Shown here piece after piece: positions 55,270 through 64,000 of a stretch of 64,000 bases of DNA; position 1 is the first letter of the stretch; each line of letters opens with the position of its first letter. The stretch comes from Cricetomys ansorgei. Its lineage: Eukaryota > Chordata > Mammalia > Rodentia > Nesomyidae. The stretch covers positions 12,766,501 to 12,830,500 of the forward strand of contig JAMJFZ010000320.1 of NCBI GenBank assembly GCA_026225945.1. The letters are read 5' to 3'. Under the pieces are notes generated by a model that saw only the letters and a program-made list of their open reading frames with translations, was not told the origin of the DNA and made no database searches. A program made the position numbers and the translations under genes.

Positions 55270-55641
55270 TGCACGGTGGTTTGAGTAAGAGTGGGCCCTC
55301 TAGACTCATATATTTGAATGCTTAGTCACCAGAAAGTGGCACTGTTTGAAAGAATTAGAAGGATTAGTAGGTGTGGCCTTGTTGGAGTTGGGGTGACTTT
55401 GTTTTGTCACTGGGGTGTGTTTTAAGGTTTTTAAGGACCATGCCAGGCTTAGTCTCCCCCTCTGCCTAAGGATGTAGTTCTCAGCTACTTTTCCAATGCT
55501 GCGTATATCACCATGCTGCCCATGATGATGGTGATAGACTAAGCCCCTGAAACCGTAAGCAAGCCCCCAATTAAATGTTTTCTTTTATAAGAGTTGCTGA
55601 GGTCATGGTGTCTCTTCACAGCAATAGAACAGTGACAGACA
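55270..55641 (+). mobile_element. MT-type MaLR solo LTR
   Basis: A full-length LTR from TGCACGGTGGTTTGAGTAAG to AACAGTGACAGACA. Ordered MT words: CTCATATATTTGAATGCTTA GTCACCAG, GTGGCACTGTTTG, GGTGTGGCCTTGTTGGAG, CCATGCCAGGCTTAGTCTC, TGAAACCGTAAGCAAGCCCC CAATTAAATG, TTTTATAAGAGTTGCTGAGG TCATGGTGTCTC. About 370 bases. It is the best-preserved LTR in the window; intact MT LTRs are known to act as promoters and first exons in rodent oocytes. No clear target-site duplication. Confidence 0.92.
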
Positions 55642-56374
55642 AACTGTGCTTCTGATAGCTACAACGTTGTTAACTCACTAAAATTTGATCCTTCGCTATG
55701 GGGCCATTAGTCATAAAGAAACAGAGATTTTATGATTTTCTAAGACTTCTGTATACTTTGACAATGAGCCAAGAACAGCAAATGCTCACTGAAATATGAC
55801 TCCTTACAGAGGCAGACTTCCTACCTGCTTTGTTTTATCTCAAAAGTTAGCTTTACAATCACCCAACAGTCAAATATCAGCTTCAGCAAATGGAATGCAT
55901 TCTTCGTAGTAGGACTTAAAGTTTGAGACTCTCTTGATAGTCACAGAACCAGATCCAGATTGTGGTTGGAGGAGGTGAGAGATAAGGCGAGGTATTTAGT
56001 CTTATGTAGGAGAAAGGGGATTCAAACCAAAACCAACAACCAAACAAACAAAAGTGACAACGTTCCTACAAAGGGCAAGAATTGAGTAGGAGGCTGGAGA
56101 AGTTGATGCAAAGGAAGGTGACAGAAACAGCCAGGTAGAAGCAAAATGAGGCAGAGAGGGAGGAGAGCTCCAGAGTGTGGCAAAGCTAAGCATGCAGTGT
56201 CAGTTGAGGCCCAGGAAGCAGAATCTAGTACCTAATGCTTGGTTTCATAGGATGCTTAGTGTTTCCTGAGTTATATCTTAGTTGCCATGATTTAAAGCAC
56301 AATTTGCAAACAGGATGCCTGTGGGCCAAGTTCATTCCACAAGATGAAGGATAATAATAAGAAAAGTAATGATT
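55642..56374. other. Unassigned sequence
   Basis: No repeat or exon recognised. Confidence 0.4.
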
Positions 56375-56505
56375 GATGTTGATTGAACATTGGTAATGCA
56401 TATAGTAACTTCTAAATATTTTCTATGCATTAGCTCACTAAAACCAACCAGAAATCCTTTGATATGGATACTCTCCAATCCTGCTTATGAATGGGAAACC
56501 AGGCC
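56375..56505 (-). mobile_element. MIR SINE
   Basis: GATTGAACATTGGTAATGCA, CTATGCATTAGCTCACTAAA, AGAAATCCTTTGATATGGAT and TATGAATGGGAAACCAGG follow antisense MIR in order. Confidence 0.65.
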
Positions 56506-57564
56506 AATAATTGGTTAATTAATTTGTAATGTTACAATTTCCAGTAGTGATAAACTTCCCCAAAACTGTAGGACAGGAGCCAAATTCTAATAGCATCAGG
56601 GGGACAGACTCGAGGGTGGGTTTGCAGAGTCCACTCATATTCATGAAAGAGCCAACTCACAGATTAAATCCACCTTTGACCTCCTTTCTTACTCATTTTT
56701 TGTTCTTGCTTTCGCACTATTTTCTCTCATGTATCTTTTTATTACTGTCATAACTATCATGAATGAATTACCTTAACAGATCAATAAGGTAATAGGTCAA
56801 CTTATTACTTCCACATTTCTTTCAAGAGGCTTTGCTTTCTTTGGAAAACACACATTTCATCAATGCACCGTTCACTTTCAACAGGGCAGGCGCTAAACTC
56901 TGGATCCTGCTGGATCCCATCCCCTCACTGCATTGCACATTTATGTCACCCATCCCCATGAACCTTTGTGACCCAGGTGGGCTGACGGCCTCACAGGTGC
57001 CAGGATCATTTGAAGCATCCCTCAAATGGAAAATGATTGGATTTAAAGGTACAACACCAGTACCTAATCAATCCAAACTAAATCACCTGCATGGGATCCT
57101 TACCATATATGCTTGTGAAGCTTCTGATTTTACAAAGAACAGTGACGTCTCTGTAGTGTTATGTGTCCTCCATATTCATTCGCTTTGTCAATACACATAC
57201 TGAAGGCTACCCTGGGAAGCCCCCTGCCTTTAGCTGGGCTCCTGTGATTGGTTTAGAGGTGTCTGAGCAATATATAACACTACAGGCCTGATCCTTAAGA
57301 AGAAAAAAAAAACTTTGTAATTCTCCTTTTCAGTCTGTGTGTGGAACTTGGGATACTATGCATTAAAGATGGTGGAACCACAAGATGGAAAGAACTGAAT
57401 CCCTAAGGCCTTTCTGAGAGAACAGCCACCCAACCAAGGCTATCTACACTAGAGAAATAATTTTTCATTTTGTTCAATCAGATATTGGGGATGGTTTGTT
57501 GCAGCAGCCAGTAGTAATTATCATGATTAATATTCTTGCCATTTCTCTGTTGTAAAAATAAAAA
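56506..57564. other. Unassigned sequence
   Basis: No repeat recognised. A 123-codon plus-strand frame (56832-57203) has no motif. Confidence 0.4.
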
Positions 57565-57715
57565 TTCACTTAATTCTCAAAGCTACTTCATAACTTTTCT
57601 GTTACCATTGTATATAAATGAGAAAACTGAGGCATGGAGCGGTTGATAATTTTCCAAGGTTACATTGGCAGTAAACGGCAGAGCCAGGAGTTGAAGACAG
57701 GCTGACTGGCTATGA
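57565..57715 (-). mobile_element. MIR SINE
   Basis: ATGAGAAAACTGAGGCATGG AG, CCAAGGTTACATTGGCAGTA AACGGCAGAGCCAGGAGTTG is a clear antisense MIR core. Confidence 0.85.
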
Positions 57716-59224
57716 AGTTTCATCATTGAGCCTATTAGATCTCTACAAATTTCTACTGCGCATGTGTCCTTGTGCAAAGCCAGGCTGTAAGGATGCAGAA
57801 CTAATAAACACATATAGGTCTCACTTTTAAGACATTCACAGTACAACACTAGAAATAATCTCATGAATGAATTTAGTAGCTCCATGTATGTATGATTGCA
57901 AATTATGTGTCAGGTAATTTTGCATGGAAGATGATTACCCATTAAGCAATAAAGGGCAAGTCAGGATAGAGACCTGAGGGACGGGGACCATTTGATTCTG
58001 TGAAAGCAGGGATGATTCCCATGGGAGCCAGTGATCCATGGCTTCTGAGGGCAGCTTAAGTTTATGTCAGCATCAGAACAACTCCAGGGACTCTTTAGGG
58101 ATGCCCCATTTTACCTCAAGTATGCATACTCTGAAGCCTTTGTCCCTCAGATTTGAGTCTCTTTCTGCTGAAGTGATAATCACTGTTTGGTTATTTTAGG
58201 AGCAGGGACAGAGAACAATTAAAAAGACATCAATTACTGTAAATAAACTTGTCAGTCAATATCCCTTATGATACCATAAACCCTTGAAACTATTGACACA
58301 CTAACAAGTGAATAATTCTCGAGGATCAATGATGACAATAATGCTTTGCTATATTTAGAACCATCAAAATAAACATGCAGGTACATAGGGTCAAATCCAT
58401 TCCTCATATTCACAGGTGAAATTCTCAAGTTAATGTGCTATGATAAAGAAAAAAAAAACAAAAAACGAACAAGTGGGGAAAAAAATACAGTTCTATTTGA
58501 AATGTACTGGGTTTTTTTTTTTCTAGAATTCTAGAATTGTGTTCTTTGTTCCCAGGCTTTATGATGTTTTGTGCAACAATAATATTAGCTGAGAAAAAAT
58601 GATGGCGAGTCAGCATGGGAGCACAGCCACTCCTTTAAGACGTCTGTGCGGGAGCTGTATAACCTTTCCCAGCCTCCAGCGTCTGCTTGGTTATTGCTGC
58701 AATTATTTGTATGCCTGGGTTTTGCTGCTTTCCCTTTGTTACAGATTATGGCAACGTTTGGATAGACTACCCCCGAAGTAGATAGCGTTTTACATTTTCT
58801 TTTGTAATAGTGGTATATACAGTAGATTGAAGCATTATATGACCTTATACAAACATGCCTACATACATGATCACTCTACAAGAGCAAGTTAGCTGAGAAT
58901 TACTGAGCTCACACAGTTTCATAAACACAAAATAAGGGCATAAATGCCCAAAATGGCGTAGATACATGTGTACTTCCTAATGGCATTGGGTTTCTTAACG
59001 TCAATCAGGAGTAAAGAAATGACTGCAGTAAGATACAAATGAGAATGATGGCATCACAAAATTTAATCACCATGGATTGCGTGGGACTGAGGAAATTACA
59101 AACTCCATTCAGCGTAACATTACAACTTGGCTAGCAAGGGTCATGGTGGGGGTGCTAAAAAGAAATCAGGGTAGCAGGCTTTTCCTTTGAGTGAGATCAG
59201 ATGCTTAGTCTCAGAAATTACCTC
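57716..59224. other. Unassigned low-repeat region
   Basis: No transposon recognised. 58590-58800 is unique-looking, with a TCTAGAATTCTAGAATT duplication just before it (58522-58538). It contains CCTTTGTTACAG and GCAATTATTTGTAT words. Confidence 0.4.
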
Positions 59225-59330
59225 CCCCATCTTGTTCCACAGCTTAGGTTTCCTTCAAACTCCCGATCCTCCTGCCTCTACCTCCTAAATTCTGGAATCA
59301 TGGGTGCCTGTCAGCAGGTCTGGTTCAAAC
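59225..59330 (-). mobile_element. B1-like SINE fragment, diverged
   Basis: TCAAACTCCCGATCCTCCTG CCTCTACCTCCTAAATTCTG GAATCATGGG is the antisense B1 layout with several changes. Confidence 0.6.
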
Positions 59331-60384
59331 TTTCTGTCTCCTGAACTCTTTGTTAAAGAACTCTGTAAGTTGAGTCAGCCATCCCTTCCTAACACAGACA
59401 CAGTAAACATGGTTCGCCGTGATCTTTTAGAAAAGCAAGTGTCTCCACCATTCAAAGCGACAGCTCCTCAATCCATTATATTACAGGTACCGGTCAGACT
59501 GTGGATAGCTGCAGACATCTGTAATTCAAGTCCTTTTAACGTCCTTTTGGCTTAGTCCAAACCACCTATGAAATGTACTGACCAGCGTTTAATGGGATAG
59601 TCAATCCACCTTCTCATTCCGACACCTAAAGTTTTCCATTTTAGTATTTATAAAAATTACTGTGATAAATCACGTCTAGTCTCAGTTCCATTTCACTTCC
59701 CATTAGACGCCGTGCCAGATCTTGTTGGACCTGCATGCAATCTGCTTCCACGTAATAGAAACCTTGGGCATCGGAGAGAGGAAAGCAGCCTCTATTTTTC
59801 TGGTGCTAAAAAAAGAATTGCTCCTCCTTGCACACGCATCAGGGGAGGCAGCCTGCCTTCCAAGGCCTGTACGTGCTCCCAAAGAAGGTGGTTTATATCT
59901 CTCCTGCTAAGTGGCAAAACAAGAGTGATACACAGTCCTGGCATCAAAAAGTTACTAGATGATTCTGGATATTTGTTTTTTTATAGAGCTACAGAATGCA
60001 CATTTTAAAAACAATATATTTGGGAAAAAAACCATATCTTGCTTATTAAGTCCAGATCAGGTCCAAGTTATAGCCTCGTTATTTTTAAGATTTATCTAAG
60101 TTAATATTCCTACCTTTATATGGTGGCTTTATAGACATTAAGTAACTTCTCTAAACACCTAGAGGGTGTTGGGTCCAGGTCAACAAGATTCCCGAGACCA
60201 AATTATTTTTACTGAACTCCTCCAATGCACTTCAACAGTAAAATTTGTAGGATTAGCTCTGCATTGGAAACTTCTGTATCTGTCCAAGTTTTTTTTTTCC
60301 CCCCCTGCATGGCTCTATTTTTTTTTAAATTATAAAATAACTTGATAATTTATGGTGCATGAGAGATAACATCAGCCAGATTTC
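59331..60384. other. Unassigned sequence
   Basis: No repeat recognised. 59700-59910 carries several CpG sites in otherwise CpG-poor DNA. Confidence 0.4.
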
Positions 60385-60575
60385 CAAATTCAAACTCAGA
60401 AACATGCTAAGTGTCTAACCTCAATCAAGCATCTTAGACATTTTATTCCTCACCTTTCTTCCCTGTGAAGTAGGGATAATGACATCCACGCCACGGGGTT
60501 GTGAATATTTAAATAGATGCAATGCCTTCAGAAGAATGCCTGGTGAATTGCTGAACAAGGGCAAATGTTCTTCTT
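60385..60575 (+). mobile_element. MIR SINE
   Basis: AATTCAAACTCAGAAACATG C, ATTTTATTCCTCACC, CTGTGAAGTAGGGATAATGA CATCCACGCC and GGTTGTGAATATTTAAATAG ATGC follow sense MIR. Confidence 0.75.
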
Positions 60576-62177
60576 GGCATATTGAATAGATATTTACCTG
60601 GTGACATTGCAGTTACTCCAATTGATGTTAATGAATGGAACCAGAAAATTAGAATGTCTCTTTCATCAAGGATCAGGGGAAAGGAATGGATAAGAAATGG
60701 TTTCTTCCCACACATAACTACTAGCAATTTTAGTGGATGTTGAAGAGTTACTGCTGCAACATGCAAGGCAAACAGGTCTGTAAAAGGTTGAAAAAATAAG
60801 TGCATGCCCTGTTTTCTCCAGCTCAAAATGCTTAAGCTGAAAATAAACTTGGAATGTTTCACTGAGCTTTCTTTTCTTTGACTCATTTTTTTTCTAAAGC
60901 TATGCCATAAGCTTAATGAGTCCTAAACTATAAGGTAGAATAACTTTAAAAATGGTAGACCGAATTATATGCATGCCTAATAACACTTTTCTGAAAATGT
61001 TAATATTACTACAGAATATCAGTGTGGGGAATTCTTGAAAATGCAAAACAAACATATTGTAAGCATTTTGTTATCAAATTCTACATCCCTCTGGCTGAAA
61101 ACTCTCAAGTTTTTCTTTTCTTTCTGGATAATAAGAACAAATGTAAGTAAATAAACATCACCCTGCAGATAGCTTTTCTCATTCCTCTTACTCCTTATTA
61201 GCTGCAAATATACAGAAGATGCTGAAGATTTTAACCTCAGATTTTGGAAGTTTAAATCATGCACTAGTTTAAATCACGCACTTGAGTGTGCCCAATGAGA
61301 ACCATTGCCCCATCCACTTACATGAAATCAACAGCACCAAGTGGTCTGACCTTGAGTCTTAGAACTTCTTGTGACCCCCATAAGAATGTCTCCTTATAGT
61401 GTCCTGTAACAGCACCATGGAACAGGATGGGAGGTGAGGACAGGTGATCGTTTCCAGATTTCCATGATTGTCTTTTCAAGTCAGCACAATACATAGTCCA
61501 CAGTAGATGCTGGTATTTTAGTCTCTTCTTTGTTCAGCTTTCATAGGCAACGTGTATTCAGTGTCTTATTCGATAACAGTGGCAATGTTTGCCAAAAGAT
61601 GTGAATGGATCGAATTCTATATATGCATTGAAGCTTTCATCAGCAACTATCTAAAGATCCCTGGTCTTGAGGATAGAACAGAATTCAAACCAAGTCTGTT
61701 GACTATCATTGCTTTCCCTCCAGGATAACCTAAAATGAGAGCCTTTTAATAAGAAGGCAAGCAGGAATGTACTTGTTGGATCCCTCTTGAGGAAACAACA
61801 GAATGCAACTAGTCTGTTTATGTCCCAGCTTAGCCTGATCAGCTTACACTCTGGGCAAATGAGTTTCAAAGTATGCTGTCTGTTGAGACCAGGCAAACAT
61901 GGATGAGTAGATTTCTACTCCTGTGTCTAGGCTGAATATACTCCACAGGAAACAGCTGCCCCTCATACTTTGTACCTGTGATAATAGTACTCTGTCACAA
62001 GGACTCTAAGGGTTGGTTGACCCACAAAAAGGGCTTATAACAGGGACTGGCAAGGTAAGATAACACAAATCAGATACCACAATCCTTCCTTTACATATAC
62101 TGGATATATAAGCCCATTCTATTATAGTACCAGTGCATATTTCTACTGTTAAAGATTTGAAAAGGGCTTTTTTTGTA
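60576..62177. other. Unassigned sequence
   Basis: No repeat recognised. A 125-codon minus-strand frame (60509-60886) overlaps the MIR and has no motif. Confidence 0.4.
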
Positions 62178-62396
62178 GTCTTATTATTCTTTATTTTATG
62201 TGGGTGGATGCTTTGCCTTTATGTGTGTCTATGCACCATGTGCCTGCAGTGCCGCAGAGACCAGATGAGGACAACAGATCATCTGGAACTGGAATTACAG
62301 ACAGTTGTGAGCTACCTCATGGGTGCTGGGAACTCAATCCAGGTCCTCCATATGAGTAGTCAGTGCTTTTAACCACTAAGCCATATCTTCAGCCCA
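62178..62396 (-). mobile_element. B3-type SINE
   Basis: Antisense and nearly full length: GGGTGGATGCTTTGCCTTTA TGTGTGTCTATGCACCATGT, AGTGCCGCAGAGACCAGATG AGGACAACAGATCATCTGGA ACTGGAATTACAGACAGTTG and TAACCACTAAGCCATATCTT CAGCCC. Tail side at the left. Confidence 0.9.
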
Positions 62397-62717
62397 AACA
62401 TGCAAAATATTTTTAACAAATGCTTGTATAGTGTGTAATATGTGCTTCACAAACATAAACTAATCTTTTTAAAGGTAGCATTGTCAATATTGTTCTTAGA
62501 ACATAGGTCATAAATCATGCCCAGTAACAATTGCTGAGAAGAAGGATTCAATGTTAAGACAAGCCTTAAACCTTATGTTGCTTCTCCAATGGAAGAAGGC
62601 ATCAAATATACTTAAAATCCCATCACACAGAGGTTAGTGTGGTTTCTATACTCAAATATCTTCTTTTCTTCAATGGTATCTTACTCCAAAGACAGTGATT
62701 TAATTAATGAGTATACT
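62397..62717. other. Unassigned sequence
   Basis: Possible weak MIR traces near 62440-62520, not secure. Confidence 0.3.
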
Positions 62718-62920
62718 TATTTATTTTTGAGACAGGTCTCACATAGCCCAGACCAGCCTTAAACTCCTTATGCAGCTGAAGATGACCTTGGACTCCTGAT
62801 CCTCCTGGCTCTACTTCCCACGTGGAGTTTGCATCCAGATCAGTTTATACAGTACTAAGAGTTAGATCCAGAGCAATGCTCACACCAGGCAAGCATGCTA
62901 CCAGCTGAGCTTTGATCACT
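62718..62920 (-). mobile_element. B4A (ID-B1 fusion) SINE
   Basis: TTTGAGACAGGTCTCACATA GCCCAGACCAGCC, GAAGATGACCTTGGACTCCT GATCCTCCTGGC, and an ID-like end CAGGCAAGCATGCTACCAGC TGAGC. The middle CTGGGATTACAG word is lost. Confidence 0.8.
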
Positions 62921-63004
62921 TGCACAGAGAGGACTGTACAGTGGGATTTCAAGCACAAGAAGTCCAAGTATGTGCATCTCCTTTTTAAGACATTTTGCAG
63001 CTTT

Positions 63005-63285
63005 CCTCATGGACTTTCCAGTTTGATCTTCATAATAAGATCAGGTAGATCTTTTTTTCTCTCATCTTACAGTTGAAAAGAAAGGAAAATCTCTTCAAAA
63101 AGTACAAATTTTTTTCAGACTTCTCACTCAAAATTATCCATGTAGCAGAGATTAACAACAATTTAGAAGCAATAAGAACCCTTAAATTGGCCTAGGGTAA
63201 TTTTAAAGATGAAAAGAAATAAACATGCATCAGGTTTTAAACCTAAGGCTAGAATCACAGGCCTCCTAATTCCAGCTCAGTGCTC
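63005..63285 (-). mobile_element. MIR SINE, probably interrupted
   Basis: TTTGATCTTCATAATAAGAT CAGGTAGATC and CATCTTACAGTTGAAAAG at the left, and ATCACAGGCCTCCTAATTCC AGCTCAGTGCTCTTGAG at the right, are antisense MIR. About 100 unrelated bases lie between them. Confidence 0.55.
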
Positions 63286-63871
63286 TTGAGTCCATTCCAT
63301 ATTTTGTTGTCCATTCATGCCACACATTTGCATAATATTTTAAATCAGCACTGGGTTTAATTGGTTCGTTTCTGGCCATTCATCATCCCTTTGTAATAAA
63401 AATGACTGAGAGTCAATGTTTCTGAACAGATTTGCTGCTTAGCATCCTGCCTTGCAATGCGTGCAACTGTGTATTTGTCTGCAAGAGATTTCATAACCCT
63501 GCTGATCCTCATGACTGCTTCCATCTCCATGAAATCACTCAAGATTTCAACACATGTCTCTGGTGGGACTCACTTTGCTATGCAGAGGGAACTTAACCTG
63601 GTGCTGAACAAATTGGATTTGGGAAGACATCCCTAATCCAGTGTAAGTTAATGGAGACTGAAACAAAACAAAGACAATACCGCGTGCTTTAGCACAGATA
63701 ATGCGAAGGGAAATAGAGTTTTATCAGATATAGAATAGAAAATATAGCAGAAAAAAGTCACACTGGGTCATCTCACTGGTAAGGCTGAGGGGGCAGAAAA
63801 GGCATTTATAGAATAATATCCATATCATTGAAAATAGTCACTGGCATAAAAATAATAAGAATAATAAATCT
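63286..63871. other. Unassigned sequence
   Basis: No repeat or exon recognised. Confidence 0.4.
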
Positions 63872-64000
63872 CACTTTATTGAGGGGCAGTTGTGTGTTAG
63901 GTAAACTTTTTTTTTTTTCTTTTTGCTAAATACTCTAGCTGTCTTACTCCCATTAACCTTTATGATCACCTCAGACATACAGCTCAGGTAAGGAAGCTGA
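63872..64000 (-). mobile_element. MIR SINE, cut by the window edge
   Basis: CTTTATTGAGGGGCAGTTGT GTGTTAGG, TGCTAAATACTCTAGCTG, CCCATTAACC TTTATGATCA and CAGGTAAGGAAGCTGA (degraded 'cagatgaggaaactga') are antisense MIR with a T-run (63908-63919) inside. It continues beyond the window. Confidence 0.7.

Noticed and set aside
60509..60886. 125-codon minus-strand frame
   Set aside because: Its end lies in an antisense MIR, no motif is present, and the length is within chance.

Overview
The window looks like 64 kb of muroid-rodent nuclear DNA. The evidence is the mix of SINEs found only in rodents (B1, B2/B3, B4 and ID types), rodent L1 3' ends with long antisense-recognisable 3' UTRs, MT-type MaLR LTRs, many CA/GA/GATA/CTTT microsatellites and general CpG scarcity. 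I cannot say from sequence alone whether it is mouse, rat, hamster or a relative. I found no protein-coding gene, no rRNA or tRNA gene, no CRISPR array and nothing bacterial. Almost every longer open frame lies in a repeat or is of a length expected by chance in 64 kb.  Layout: 1-9.5 kb is mostly unassigned sequence with an old MIR at the edge, an L1 tail, an LTR-type repeat, one B1, an ID element whose 3' flank has grown into a GT/G-rich minisatellite, and a CpG-enriched stretch near 9.0 kb with an exon-like minus-strand structure. 9.5-24 kb holds ancient repeats (MIR, L2, MER5, MLT-like) plus two rodent LTRs. 24.5-27 kb has a B2 with recognisable target-site duplications beside what looks like a complete MT-type MaLR element (two LTRs around about 1.4 kb). 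27-36 kb is unique-looking DNA with microsatellites and a B4A split by a solo LTR at 30 kb. 36-40.5 kb is a nested repeat cluster: three B4 pieces, a solo LTR and a 5'-truncated L1 that was itself interrupted by another LTR. 41-48 kb is old LTR, L1 and L2 debris with a 19-bp minisatellite at 44.7-45.2 kb. 48-64 kb is mainly unassigned sequence with scattered old repeats and one good MT-type LTR at 55.3 kb.  Interpretation: the number of recognisable ancient MIR and L2 copies, the few young SINEs and the lack of exons fit a gene desert or a large intron. Several low-repeat blocks rich in homeobox-, SOX- or GATA-like words could be conserved regulatory elements, but that is inference and needs cross-species alignment. 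I did not find a previously undescribed multi-gene system. The most unusual local structures are the 19-bp minisatellite with a palindromic junction, the ID-linked minisatellite with a G-quadruplex-like tract, and the nested insertions, which give a relative order of events. Repeat family names are from memory of consensus sequences and boundaries are approximate, usually within about 20-50 bases.
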